Positions 15,251 through 24,502 of a stretch of DNA of 64,000 nucleotides are shown here, one piece after another; the stretch's first letter is position 1, and each line of letters starts with the position of its first letter. Under the pieces are notes generated by a model. It was not told the origin of the DNA. It did not search any database and worked only from the letters and a program-made list of their open reading frames with translations. The translations under genes were made by a program, and so were the position numbers. The DNA comes from JAHEEM01 sp036396795 (lineage in GTDB: Bacteria; Pseudomonadota; Gammaproteobacteria; Steroidobacterales; Rariloculaceae), in assembly GCA_036396795.1 (NCBI GenBank), contig DASWKF010000134.1, positions 123,479-187,478 of the forward strand. Direction: 5' to 3'.

Positions 15251-16339
15251 ATGAAGGTCGGGATCATCGGCGCGGGCCAGCTGGGCCGGATGCTCGCACT
15301 CGCGGGCTATCGGCTCGGCATCCAATGCGTGTTCCTGGATCCCGACGCCCGCTCGTCCGGTGGACAGGTCGGCCGAGTCATCGAGGGAGCGCTCGACGAC
15401 CTGCCGCTCATCCGGCGATTGGCACAAGAGGTCGACGTCCTCACTTTCGACATCGAGAACATTTCAGCGGACGACCTGCGGGATGCGCGGACCGGGATTC
15501 CGGTCTACCCGCCGCCCGCGGCGCTGGCCGTCGCGAGAGACAGGCTCAACGAGAAGCTGTTGTTCGAGGAAATCGGCTTTCCGGCCGCCGACTACGTCAA
15601 AGTCGATTCCGCCGCGGACCTCGACACGGTCGCGGCGCGACTCGATTGGCCTGTGGTGCTGAAAGCTCGACACCTCGGCTATGACGGCCGGGGTCAACGC
15701 GTCGTGCACGCAGCGGAGGATCTCGAACGCGCGTGGGAGGGCCTCGGCGGCGCTTTCGCAATTGCCGAAGCCTGGGTAGATTTCGAGCGCGAGCTTTCGC
15801 TGATCGGCGTTCGTGACCGGCATGGCGAAACGGCCTTCTACTCTTTGACCGAGAACGTTCACGACGACGGAATCTTGGCTTCGAGCTTTGCACCCTTCGA
15901 GGACGTTGCGCTGCAAGCAGACGCGGAACGTTGCATGACAGCCATCATGCAGCGATTCGACTATTGCGGCGTGCTCACCGTCGAGTTCTTTCGGACCGAC
16001 CAGGGATTGATCGCGAACGAGATCGCACCGCGAGTCCACAACTCGGGCCACTGGACCATCGAGGGAGCCGAAACCAGCCAGTTCGAGAACCATCTGCGAG
16101 CGATTCTCGGCTGGCCTTTGGGATCGACGGTGCCTCGCGGCTATGCGGTAATGCTCAATCTCCTCGGACGGCTGCCCCCCAAGGAACGGCTGCTGGCCGT
16201 CCCGGGCGTGCACTTCCATGATTATGGCAAGACTCCGCGGCCGAGAAGAAAGCTCGGCCACTGCACCCTGGTCGACGCCGACAAGCAGCGCCTCATGCAA
16301 CGACGTCGTAGGCTTGAATCCGTGGTTGCCGCGCCGTGA
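15251..16339 (+). CDS. purK: N5-carboxyaminoimidazole ribonucleotide synthase
   Basis: ATP-grasp enzyme that carboxylates AIR with bicarbonate. The 362-residue product has the N-terminal GIIGAGQLGRMLALAGYRLG, the ATP-binding segment WPVVLKARHLGYDGRGQ and the metal/phosphate region LTVEFFRTDQGLIANEIAPRVHNSGHWTIEGAETSQFE. Partner purE is immediately upstream, giving the standard two-step bacterial route rather than the single-enzyme class II PurE. Confidence 0.97.
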   Translation: MKVGIIGAGQLGRMLALAGYRLGIQCVFLDPDARSSGGQVGRVIEGALDDLPLIRRLAQEVDVLTFDIENISADDLRDARTGIPVYPPPAALAVARDRLNEKLLFEEIGFPAADYVKVDSAADLDTVAARLDWPVVLKARHLGYDGRGQRVVHAAEDLERAWEGLGGAFAIAEAWVDFERELSLIGVRDRHGETAFYSLTENVHDDGILASSFAPFEDVALQADAERCMTAIMQRFDYCGVLTVEFFRTDQGLIANEIAPRVHNSGHWTIEGAETSQFENHLRAILGWPLGSTVPRGYAVMLNLLGRLPPKERLLAVPGVHFHDYGKTPRPRRKLGHCTLVDADKQRLMQRRRRLESVVAAP

Positions 16340-16353
16340 TTACCGTCCCGACG

Positions 16354-16382
16354 TTGGCTCTGCTCCTTGGCATGGCTATAGT
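16354..16382 (+). promoter_or_regulatory. Sigma-70 promoter of the ExeA-FHA gene
   Basis: TTGGCT at 16354-16359 and TATAGT at 16377-16382 with a 17 bp spacer in the 80 bp between purK and the ATPase gene. The predicted start near 16389 leaves a leader of about 31 nt. Confidence 0.6.
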
Positions 16383-16419
16383 AGGATGCCAACGCGTGGA
16401 TAAGCAGGCGGTCGATTGA

Positions 16420-17694
16420 ATGTACCTTGAGTTATTCGGGCTACAGGAACCGCCGTTTCGGCTGACGCCGGATCCGCAGTTTCTGTTTGCCAGCAAGCAG
16501 CATGCCCGGGCCAAAGCCTACATGGAGTCGACCATCTGGCTTTCGGACGGCTTCGTCGTGCTGACCGGCGAGATCGGCTCCGGCAAGACCACCCTGATCG
16601 AAAGTTTTCTCGACGAGCTTCCCGAGGACGTGACGCTCGCCGTCATCTCGCAGACGCAGCTTTCGCCCGTCGAGTTTCTCCAGGCCGTGCTGGTCGAGTT
16701 TGGATTCGAGCCCTTCAAGAAGCGCAAGGTCGAGCTGCTCGCGATTTTGAAGGATTTCCTGGTCGATCAATACGTGCAAGGGAAAAAAGTCCTGCTGGTG
16801 ATCGACGAGGCGCAGAACCTGTCTCGCAAGGTGCTCGAGGAAGTGCGGCTGTTGTCCGGCATCGAGACCAAGAAGGAAAAGGTACTGCGGATCGTTCTCG
16901 CAGGGCAGCCGGAGCTGGCCGACACGCTCGATTCGCCGCGCCTCGAGCAGCTCACGCAGCGCGTCAGGCTGCGGTTCCATCTGGGGACCCTTTCGAGGCG
17001 GGAAACCAAGGAATACATCGAGCATCGGCTTGCGGTCGCCGGATCGAAGGGCCGAGAGATCTTCACCGAGGAGGCCCATCGGCTGGTGTTCCGTTACAGC
17101 GGTGGCGTGCCGAGGCTCATCAACGTGCTTTGCGACACTGCGATGCTTTGCGCATTCCCCGACAAGCAGAAAATCATCGACGAAAGCGCAATCCGCGCGG
17201 CCGCGGAAGAGCTGCAGTGGGTCGACTATGCGCAGCGCATACGCGATCGCGAAGAAGCCGCCGTGCGAACGGGGACGCATGAAATGTCGCGCACGCCGCT
17301 GGCAAAGCTGGAGCTGTACCTGGGGAACGAATTACTGACCGAGAGAGAGTTGAGGCCGGGCAGGTTGATCATCGGTCGGACGCCCAACAACGACCTTCAG
17401 ATTAACAGCAAGTTCGTTAGCCGCCATCATGCACAAGTCGTCACCGACCTGCAGCAGTCGGCGATCGAAGATCTCAATAGCACTAACGGCATCTTTCTCA
17501 ACGGGCGCAAGATCAAACGGCACCCGTTGACGGATCTCGAAGCCGTGCAACTCGGCGAGCACCGGCTCGTCTATCGCGATCTGCGTCGAGGCAGCGAAGC
17601 GTTGTCTGCCGAGGAGGACGAGCTTGACGATGGGGACCGCGACGACGATCAGGATGAAGATGAGGACGAGGAAAATCTTGCCGAGCAGGGCTGA
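16420..17694 (+). CDS. ExeA/GspA-like AAA ATPase fused to an FHA domain
   Basis: A 424-residue fusion. Residues 1-270 are an ExeA-type AAA ATPase: the N-terminus YLELFGLQEPPFRLTPDPQF is diagnostic, Walker A is GEIGSGKTT near residue 45, and Walker B is LLVIDEAQNL near residue 127. Residues about 295-390 form a forkhead-associated domain, with GRTPNNDL, SRHHAQV and NSTNGIFLNG, the usual phosphothreonine-binding residues. The last ~25 residues are almost all Asp/Glu. In Aeromonas ExeA helps the type II secretin insert through peptidoglycan; no secretin genes are nearby. The FHA suggests control by Ser/Thr phosphorylation (inference). Confidence 0.88.
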   Translation: MYLELFGLQEPPFRLTPDPQFLFASKQHARAKAYMESTIWLSDGFVVLTGEIGSGKTTLIESFLDELPEDVTLAVISQTQLSPVEFLQAVLVEFGFEPFKKRKVELLAILKDFLVDQYVQGKKVLLVIDEAQNLSRKVLEEVRLLSGIETKKEKVLRIVLAGQPELADTLDSPRLEQLTQRVRLRFHLGTLSRRETKEYIEHRLAVAGSKGREIFTEEAHRLVFRYSGGVPRLINVLCDTAMLCAFPDKQKIIDESAIRAAAEELQWVDYAQRIRDREEAAVRTGTHEMSRTPLAKLELYLGNELLTERELRPGRLIIGRTPNNDLQINSKFVSRHHAQVVTDLQQSAIEDLNSTNGIFLNGRKIKRHPLTDLEAVQLGEHRLVYRDLRRGSEALSAEEDELDDGDRDDDQDEDEDEENLAEQG

Positions 17695-17703
17695 GCCGGC
17701 TTC

Positions 17704-17922
17704 CTAGACCTGGTCCTCGACGTTGCGTCTGCTGCGGCTGCGCCGATAATCCCGCCGCTTTAGCCAGATGACCAGTCCACCGGTCAAGCAGGCGATCCCG
17801 AGTACCGTAAGAATCTCGGGCCAATACCACTGGCGCAGGTAGAGACTGGCGACGAGCACTACAAAGCCGACGGCCATATAGCCGTAAGGCAAGGACTCAT
17901 AGTAAGTCTTGGAGATCCACAT
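17704..17922 (-). CDS. Small membrane protein, unknown function
   Basis: A 72-residue protein from the ATG at 17922, with a GGGGGCG stretch just upstream as a possible ribosome-binding site. It has two hydrophobic segments (YGYMAVGFVVLVASLYL and PEILTVLGIACLTGGLVIWL) and then a very basic tail (KRRDYRRSRSRR). The positive-inside rule puts the tail in the cytoplasm. A TTG 18 codons upstream would give a longer form. No family recognised. It is convergent with the ExeA-FHA gene, 9 bp between stops. Confidence 0.65.
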   Translation of the reverse strand: MWISKTYYESLPYGYMAVGFVVLVASLYLRQWYWPEILTVLGIACLTGGLVIWLKRRDYRRSRSRRNVEDQV

Positions 17923-18012
17923 CGGGGCGCCCCCGTTGTTGTTCGCGGGCCCGTCGCCTGGCCCCGGGGCGATCAATCTACCACAGTGCGGTGAGCGGGG
18001 TCGCGGGGCGGC

Positions 18013-18192
18013 CTAGCTCCGACGCGAGGCGAACAGGGCCAGGACTCTCTCCAGCAGGGACGTCCGGTGCAGACCGTCCACGGCGAGATCCGGCTCCGAG
18101 CGCTTGGATATCTGCATCCATTCCTCGGCGGGATTGAAAAGCGGCTTGCCTGGGAGGGCGTCGCCTTGCCGTGCCTGTGTCTGACTGCCCAT
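18013..18192 (-). CDS. Small hypothetical protein, 59 residues
   Basis: A 59-residue frame starting MGSQTQARQGDALPG and containing FNPAEEWMQISKRSEPDL and an amphipathic C-terminal helix SLLERVLALFASRRS. The ATG is preceded by a good ribosome-binding sequence (ACGGAGCAATC). It lies 90 bp upstream of the small membrane protein on the same strand and may be co-transcribed with it. No homology recognised; coding status rests on the Shine-Dalgarno sequence and codon-like composition. Confidence 0.5.
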   Translation of the reverse strand: MGSQTQARQGDALPGKPLFNPAEEWMQISKRSEPDLAVDGLHRTSLLERVLALFASRRS

Positions 18193-18297
18193 GATTGCTC
18201 CGTTCCAGTTCCGCGCATGCTAAGCGGCGCGTCGCCGCGACGCCAGGAATTGAATCACAGGGACAATTTGACGTAACGGCGGCGGGCGCGCGGGCGC

Positions 18298-19767
18298 TCA
18301 CGCCTGCGTGCCACCCACCGTGAGTGAATCGATCTTCAGCGTAGGCTGGCCGACGCCGACCGGCACCGATTGCCCGTCCTTGCCGCACACGCCGACTCCA
18401 GGGTCGAGCTCGAGATCGGAGCCTACCATGGAAACTCGAGTCAGGACTTCCGCGCCGCTGCCGATCAGCATGGCGCCTTTCACCGGCGCCGTTATCTTCC
18501 CGCCTTCGATTAGATAAGCCTCGCTCGCGGAAAACACGAACTTGCCGGAGGTGATATCGACCTGGCCGCCACCGAAATTCGGCGCGTAAATCCCCTTGTC
18601 GACGGAAGCAATAATTTCCTCGGGACTGTGCTCGCCGGCGAGCATGTAGGTATTCGTCATTCGCGGCATCGGCACGTGGGCAAAGGACTCGCGGCGTCCG
18701 TTGCCGGTCGACTCCGTGTTCATGAGGCGGGCGTTGAGCTTGTCCTGCAAGTAACCGCGAAGAACGCCATTCTCAATCAGCGTCGTGCAACGTGTCGGCG
18801 TGCCTTCGTCATCGACGTTCAGCGAACCGCGGCGCCCCGGCAGCGTACCGTCGTCGACCACCGTGCACTGCGGAGTCGCCACGCGCTCGCCGAGCCTGCC
18901 CGAGAACACCGACGTCCGCTTGCGGTTGAAATCGCCTTCGAGACCGTGGCCGATCGCCTCGTGCAGCAGGATACCGGGCCAGCCCGGCCCGAGGACGACG
19001 GGCATCGCCCCGGCGGGCGCCGCCACGGCCTCCAGGTTTACCGTGGCCTGCCTCACGGCCTCGCGGGCGATCGCACCGTGGTAGCTCGAATCCGTCAACA
19101 GCGACAGGTCTCCCCGCCCGCCGCCGCCGGCAAAACCCTGCTCCCGGCGAGTACCTTTCTGCACGATCACCGAGACGTTGAGTCGAACCAGCGGGCGAAT
19201 GTCGGCGGCCAAGCCACCGTCCGAGGCGTGCACCAGAATCATCTCGTGCACGCAGGCGAGGCTCGCGATCACTTGGATGACTCGCTCGTCGAGTGCCCGA
19301 GTCTGCTTGTCCACCGCCAAGAGCAGCGCCACCTTGTCGTTGTCGTCGAGGCTGGCCAGCGGATCCAGCGGCGGATAGAGATCGTGCGCGCCGGCCTTCC
19401 GGGGCACTTTGACTCTCCCACTGCCGTTCACACGGCTGATTCCGCGCGCCGCCTCGATCGCATCCGTCAACGCGGTCGCATCGAGCTGATCGGAATACGC
19501 GAACCCCGTCTTCTCGCCCGATACGGCCCGCACACCTACGCCCTGATCGAGGCTGTGCACGCCGTCTTTGACGATGCCGTCCTCCACCGCCCAGCTCTCA
19601 TAACGCGTGCACTGAAAGTAGAGGTCCGCGTAGTCGAGCCGGCGGGACATGAGCTGGCCCAAGGCAACATTGAGCGCCGGCAGGCTGAAGCCCGCGGGCT
19701 CCAGAATCCGGTTCGCGACGATGGTCAGGCTATCAGAGGGCTTTTCGGCTACAGGCTGTTCTGGCAT
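18298..19767 (-). CDS. tldD: Metalloprotease TldD
   Basis: Catalytic subunit of the TldD/TldE protease. The 489-residue product contains the zinc site HEAIGHGLEGDFNRKRTSVF (HExxxH) near residue 270 and C-terminal conserved blocks NTYMLAGEHSPEEIIASVDKGIY and GGQVDITSGKFVFSASEAYLIE, where the third (Cys-type) ligand region is expected. The substrate channel admits only unstructured peptides. It is the last gene of the maf-rng-yhdP-nitrilase-tldD cluster, with only 16 bp separating it from the nitrilase. PmbA, its partner, is 3.6 kb away on the same strand. Confidence 0.96.
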   Translation of the reverse strand: MPEQPVAEKPSDSLTIVANRILEPAGFSLPALNVALGQLMSRRLDYADLYFQCTRYESWAVEDGIVKDGVHSLDQGVGVRAVSGEKTGFAYSDQLDATALTDAIEAARGISRVNGSGRVKVPRKAGAHDLYPPLDPLASLDDNDKVALLLAVDKQTRALDERVIQVIASLACVHEMILVHASDGGLAADIRPLVRLNVSVIVQKGTRREQGFAGGGGRGDLSLLTDSSYHGAIAREAVRQATVNLEAVAAPAGAMPVVLGPGWPGILLHEAIGHGLEGDFNRKRTSVFSGRLGERVATPQCTVVDDGTLPGRRGSLNVDDEGTPTRCTTLIENGVLRGYLQDKLNARLMNTESTGNGRRESFAHVPMPRMTNTYMLAGEHSPEEIIASVDKGIYAPNFGGGQVDITSGKFVFSASEAYLIEGGKITAPVKGAMLIGSGAEVLTRVSMVGSDLELDPGVGVCGKDGQSVPVGVGQPTLKIDSLTVGGTQA

Positions 19768-19783
19768 AGGTTCTCGTATCGGC

Positions 19784-20611
19784 TCAACCCGGCGGCGTTT
19801 CGATCGCGAGCCGGCGCCGGTGGCTGAGGGCGGGGAAACGCGTGCGCAGGCCGCAAAGATGCATGATATCGAGATCGGCGACGACGATACCAGCGCCGCT
19901 GGGTCGCTCCGCCAGAATCTCTCCCCAGGGGCCGACGATCATCGAATGCCCATAGGTGCGCCTACCGCCGCCATGCTCCCCGGATTGCGCGGCAGCGACG
20001 ACGTAGCACAGCGATTCGACAGCGCGGGCGCGCAGCAGCAGCGACCAGTGCGCTTCGCCGGTTGGGACCGTAAAAGCCGCGGGTAGGCACAAAAGATCCA
20101 TGCCGAGCTCCCCGAGACGCTGGAACAGCTCCGGAAAGCGGATGTCGTAGCAGACCGCCATGCCGATGCGCCCGATGGGCGTGTCGGCCGTGATCGGTTG
20201 CTCGCCGGGAATCGTCGCCGCGGATTCGCGGTAGCTCTCCTCGACGTCCGGCACGCCGACGTCGAACAGATGAATCTTGTCGTAGCGCGCGCGGCGTCGT
20301 CCTTCCGGGTCGTAGAGCAACGAAGCGGAAAACGCGCGTGCCTCGTCGCCGCGGATCGGCAGCGTCCCGCCAACCAACCACAGGCTTAAGCTCGCGGCCT
20401 GGCGCGATAGAAACGCTTGGATGGGTCCGCCACCATCAGGCTCCGCGATCGCGAGCTTGGCCTTGTCGTCGGTGCCGAGAAACGCGAAATTCTCCGGAAG
20501 CACGGCCAGGCTCACGCCCTGATCCGCGGCGTCGCGCAGCAGGCGCGCCGCATCGCCGAGATTGGCGGCGACGTCGGTGCCGCTCGTCATTTGAACCGCG
20601 GCGACCTTCAT
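19784..20611 (-). CDS. Nitrilase-family amidohydrolase
   Basis: Carbon-nitrogen hydrolase of 275 residues with the full catalytic triad: Glu in AVLPENFAFLG, Lys in RYDKIHLFDV and Cys in MAVCYDIRFPELF. The segments match the Nit1/YbeM group that hydrolyses deaminated glutathione, so that metabolite-repair role is the best guess. Omega-amidase is the alternative. The start MKVAAVQMTSG fits family N-termini; upstream codons would overlap yhdP. It sits between yhdP and tldD, 5 bp after the former. Confidence 0.9.
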   Translation of the reverse strand: MKVAAVQMTSGTDVAANLGDAARLLRDAADQGVSLAVLPENFAFLGTDDKAKLAIAEPDGGGPIQAFLSRQAASLSLWLVGGTLPIRGDEARAFSASLLYDPEGRRRARYDKIHLFDVGVPDVEESYRESAATIPGEQPITADTPIGRIGMAVCYDIRFPELFQRLGELGMDLLCLPAAFTVPTGEAHWSLLLRARAVESLCYVVAAAQSGEHGGGRRTYGHSMIVGPWGEILAERPSGAGIVVADLDIMHLCGLRTRFPALSHRRRLAIETPPG

Positions 20612-20616
20612 CGAAG

Positions 20617-23600
20617 TCAGTAGTCGACCGCCGTGGTCGCCGACGGTGGCAGGTCGGCGCACAAGTAGCCGGACTCGAGCTGCTCCGGTGTCAGGCGTTC
20701 GACCGTGGGCGCGTCCCAGTCGCCGGTGACGCAATACGAAGCCCTTCCGATTCCCTTCAGCGGCTCTTTGAAAATCTGCGTGAAGAGCAGCAATGCCGCG
20801 CCGACACCGGGGCTCGCGAGAAACCCCATCGTCGGCAGAACCTTCCCCGGCTCGGCCGTCACCACGGCTTGCTGCTGATAGTCCTCGTCGCGCAAACCGG
20901 TTCGTCCGACCACGCCGATGTCGGCGACCGGCCCCGTCAACAACAGATTGTCCGTATAGGCATTGCCGTCGACGAGCAGGAAATCGCCTGCGACTTCATC
21001 GAACACCAAGCCGCGATTGAACACGTCGCGAAAATCCAGCGACAGCCGGCGCGGCAGCGCGGAGAAGCTCAAAAGCCCCATCATGCGCCCCGCACCCGGC
21101 TCGAGGTCGATGACGCTGCCCTGCTCCATTCTCAGGCTCAGATCCCCAGCGATCGCCTGCTGCCACCGCGCGGTCGGGCCTCCGGGCCAGGCGACGCTCG
21201 CGGTCACTTCGAGCGCTTCGCCCTCGACGATCGGATGAAGGCCAAGGCTCGACAATGCGGCGGCGACGTCTCCGCCGACGAGGCTGAATGCGAGCCTCGA
21301 CGTCGAGCCTTGCGACCCGACCAGCCAGCTGCCGCTGCCTTCGACGGCGAAACTGTCGCTCGCGGTCCCGAAGGAAACCAGCCGCAGCCCGAGCGGATCG
21401 GGTTGCACGTTGGCGCTGAATCGCCCGAAACGCCGCTCGCCGATCGAGAAATCCTCCGCATCGATCAGCAAGCCGGGCAACGATCGCGGATCGACCGCGG
21501 CACCCTGCGTCGATTCGCCCATCGTCAGATGCAGCCGCTGCATGTCCGCGACGATCTGGGATCGGCCCTGCCGTGCGAAAGGCACCGCGATGTGCCCCGC
21601 GATAGACGCGCTATCGAGCTCGACGAGCCACTCGTCTCGCGCTTGGCGCACCGCGAGTTGCGTTTCTCCGAGCTCTTGCCCGAACACCGACAGCGCGGCG
21701 ACGTCGAGGTCGGCCCGGGACAGCGTCGTTCCGAGGCCCGAAGGCGACCCGTCATCCCGGAAAAGACGCAGCCATTCGTCGAGCGGCAGCTCGGCGAGCG
21801 CGCCTTCGATATCCAAGCCGTCGTCCGGCGGCAGCAGCGGCTCGGAGCCGTCGAGGCGAATGCTGCCGCGGCGAAGTTGCGGCCCGACGTCGGTGTTCCA
21901 GAAGCTCAGCGCAAAACGGTGATCCGCACCCAGCCGGCCCTCGACGTCGAAGCGATTCGCCGGCAGCACCGTGAGCCCGAGCTCCAGCGGCAGACGCTCG
22001 TTCGCGGTCTTGCCCAAAGGCGCGGGAAACTCAAGCTCGGCCCCCACTAAGCTCGAGGCGATCTCGATTCGCAACGGCGCGCGAGCCGCGCCCGGCGCGC
22101 CGGCCAAAATATTAGCCGGCAGCAGCAGATGCCCCCGCCAGGGCACCGTGCCGATCAGGTGGCTGCCGAAAGGCAGATCGAAGGCTTCGCGCACGGCCTC
22201 GGCGGTGGCCTCGCCCGAGACCTCGACGCGGGCGCGATAGCCGGGCTCCGCGGCCGGCCCGACCTGTGCAGTCACGGGGCGGCCGAGCAGCACGGCCTCG
22301 ATGTTCTCTCCGCTGACGATACCGTCGTTGAGCCTCAAGCTTCCGCGCAGATCGATGGCCGCAAGGTCGAAGCCTTCGACGTTGAGCTCACCGCCCCGCA
22401 TTGCAAGCGTCGCATCGAGCTCATAAGCCGGGATATCGCGCAAGGGAAGTGTCAGATCGAGCGTGACCTCGCCGCTGCCTGCGGCAGCCTGCAGTCGTGT
22501 CAGATCCGGGCCCAGCCGGCTCGCGGTCACGGGCACGTCTTTCAAGAACCGAAGGACGTCGTCCAAGCCGGCGGCGACGTCTCCGGAAACCCAAAGCACC
22601 GCCGTGCGCATGTCGTCGATGCCGCCGCTCACGCGAGCGCGATCGCCGCGCATGATGCTGCCCGTGCCGCGGGCGGAAAACCCCGCATTGACGAACTCGA
22701 CCTCGCCGTTGATGGCGCGCGCGACCGGCCACCCGTCGACGAAGGCGAGCACGCCGTCCTCGACGTTGAACGCGGCGTGGAAGCTGCCCTCGCCGGCGTC
22801 GAACGGAAACGCCGTGATCGGCCCCTGAAAGGTCGCTTCGCCTTCGGGTACCCGGCCGCTCACGATCGCGCGATCGAGCCAGCCCACCACGGGGGCCGGC
22901 AGCTTTCCCACGGGCAAGTAGTGCGATGTTCGGGTGGTGTCGAAATCGAAAACCCGGGTCTCGAGATCCAGACGGGGCGCGGCGCCGTCCGAGGGATAGA
23001 CCAGCTCGAGATTCGAGCGCGTCTGCGCATCCCGATTGTTGAGCGTGAGGTTGTCGCTGACGACGCGAACGCCGTCGATGCCCCGCCTCCAGACCAGGAT
23101 GCCCGAGAGCTCGCCGACGTCCAGCGGCTGCCGGAATATCGTCGGCCAGTCGAACGCGGCCGCGTGCGTCGACAGCGCCAGCCGGCCGCTGCGGGAGTCC
23201 GCGCGCAACGAGCCGGATAGCCCAGTGATTCCCGGCCACTGCCCGTGCGCGACGAAGCCGATACGCTCCAGCTCGGCGGACGCCGTGTAGTCCCAGCCGT
23301 CCGCTTCCCTGACCAGGTCGATCTCGACCGCCGTCAGGTCTCCATGCGGTTGCATGGGTCGCCACCATGTCGCGACCAAACCGTCCTCGAGCGCGGCGAC
23401 GATCGGATCGAAATCCTGAATGCGCAGAAAATCGCTCCGCATCTCGAGCGCACCGAGGCCGCCGTCCGCCTCGACCACGCGCAATTCGACGTTGACGTTG
23501 GCGGGCCACGCGTGCCCTCTTCGCCTGAGCTCGATATCGCTGAGGCTCAGATTCCAGCTTGCGCCGGCACGGCTCCATTCACCCGTGAACGCCAGCCGCT

Positions 23601-24495
23601 CGTAGCTCGGGCCGTCCGCAGCCGGTCCCGCGTCGTCGCGCAGCTCCAGACCCTGAAACGCGAGCTGCAGCGTGGCTCGCTGCACACGCGTGCCGGCGAG
23701 ATCGAGCCAGACGGACATATTGCCGAAACCGGCGCTCGGGAATCCCGCGGTCTCCGGGAAGCTCTCGGCCAAGGTCGCTAGGTTCAAGTCGCGGAGATCG
23801 GCGAAGAACACCCAATCGGCTGCGCTCAGGGATCCGCCCGGCGCGATCCTCGCATCGAGCGTCACGTCGACGCGGTTGCCGAGGTCCGCGGGCGGCGTGG
23901 CGCGAGCCTCAAGGAGCATTCGATCCGCCTCCCGCGAAAGCCGGAGGCGAACGTCGCTGAAGTCCCAGGAAACGCCGCGAGCCCGGTCTTCGAAGCTGAT
24001 GCGGCTGTCTTCGAGGATGACCTCGACCGGCGGCAGATCTTCGAGGCGCAGCTCCGGGCGCGGCGCTTGGGCGGACAGTGCGCCCTGCAAGCGCAGCGCG
24101 CCGTCCGCGGCGCGCTCCAGCGTCAGGCGCGTATCGTCCAGAACCAGGCGATCGACGGCGACCCGTCCTTCAGTGAGCAACGCGATCGTGCTCACGCCGA
24201 TCGTCACGCGTTGCGCGCTGATCATCGCCTGCTCCGCGCTGTCCGCCCTTGCGACACTCGCGTCGTAGAACGTCAGCTCCGGGCCGCGGAAGCCCCAGCG
24301 CGCATCCAGGCGGCTGAATACGACGCTCAGGCCGAGCTCATCTCTCGCCCATGCCTGCACCTGCTTCTGGTAGCCCGGCAACTGCGCGACGACGAGTCTA
24401 AAAGCGCCGATGCCCACGGCCGCGACGATGACCAGGATCCCCGCCCCGACCAGCAGCCGCTTCACGAGTTTTTGAAACAGACCTGGCATCTGCAT
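20617..24495 (-). CDS. yhdP: AsmA-like envelope protein YhdP
   Basis: A 1292-residue protein with one N-terminal membrane anchor (about residues 10-33, LLVGAGILVIVAAVGIGAF) and a very long, repetitive beta-rich periplasmic body (DUF3971 then AsmA-like C-terminal region). YhdP is one of the AsmA-family bridge proteins implicated in phospholipid transport from inner to outer membrane in E. coli. The length matches (1266 there). Near the C-terminus GAALLLFTQIFKEPLKGIGRASYCVTGDWDAP is typical of the family. The conserved position between rng and tldD supports the call. Confidence 0.94.
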   Translation of the reverse strand: MQMPGLFQKLVKRLLVGAGILVIVAAVGIGAFRLVVAQLPGYQKQVQAWARDELGLSVVFSRLDARWGFRGPELTFYDASVARADSAEQAMISAQRVTIGVSTIALLTEGRVAVDRLVLDDTRLTLERAADGALRLQGALSAQAPRPELRLEDLPPVEVILEDSRISFEDRARGVSWDFSDVRLRLSREADRMLLEARATPPADLGNRVDVTLDARIAPGGSLSAADWVFFADLRDLNLATLAESFPETAGFPSAGFGNMSVWLDLAGTRVQRATLQLAFQGLELRDDAGPAADGPSYERLAFTGEWSRAGASWNLSLSDIELRRRGHAWPANVNVELRVVEADGGLGALEMRSDFLRIQDFDPIVAALEDGLVATWWRPMQPHGDLTAVEIDLVREADGWDYTASAELERIGFVAHGQWPGITGLSGSLRADSRSGRLALSTHAAAFDWPTIFRQPLDVGELSGILVWRRGIDGVRVVSDNLTLNNRDAQTRSNLELVYPSDGAAPRLDLETRVFDFDTTRTSHYLPVGKLPAPVVGWLDRAIVSGRVPEGEATFQGPITAFPFDAGEGSFHAAFNVEDGVLAFVDGWPVARAINGEVEFVNAGFSARGTGSIMRGDRARVSGGIDDMRTAVLWVSGDVAAGLDDVLRFLKDVPVTASRLGPDLTRLQAAAGSGEVTLDLTLPLRDIPAYELDATLAMRGGELNVEGFDLAAIDLRGSLRLNDGIVSGENIEAVLLGRPVTAQVGPAAEPGYRARVEVSGEATAEAVREAFDLPFGSHLIGTVPWRGHLLLPANILAGAPGAARAPLRIEIASSLVGAELEFPAPLGKTANERLPLELGLTVLPANRFDVEGRLGADHRFALSFWNTDVGPQLRRGSIRLDGSEPLLPPDDGLDIEGALAELPLDEWLRLFRDDGSPSGLGTTLSRADLDVAALSVFGQELGETQLAVRQARDEWLVELDSASIAGHIAVPFARQGRSQIVADMQRLHLTMGESTQGAAVDPRSLPGLLIDAEDFSIGERRFGRFSANVQPDPLGLRLVSFGTASDSFAVEGSGSWLVGSQGSTSRLAFSLVGGDVAAALSSLGLHPIVEGEALEVTASVAWPGGPTARWQQAIAGDLSLRMEQGSVIDLEPGAGRMMGLLSFSALPRRLSLDFRDVFNRGLVFDEVAGDFLLVDGNAYTDNLLLTGPVADIGVVGRTGLRDEDYQQQAVVTAEPGKVLPTMGFLASPGVGAALLLFTQIFKEPLKGIGRASYCVTGDWDAPTVERLTPEQLESGYLCADLPPSATTAVDY

Positions 24496-24502
24496 CTACC
24501 GC

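Noticed and set aside
18628..19827. Long plus-strand open frame opposite tldD
   Set aside because: Shadow of a strongly conserved gene; no ribosome-binding sequence or domain.
20338..22050. Long plus-strand open frame (570 codons) antisense to yhdP
   Set aside because: Composition is Arg/Ala/Pro-rich with no family features; GC-rich codon bias of yhdP produces such antisense frames.
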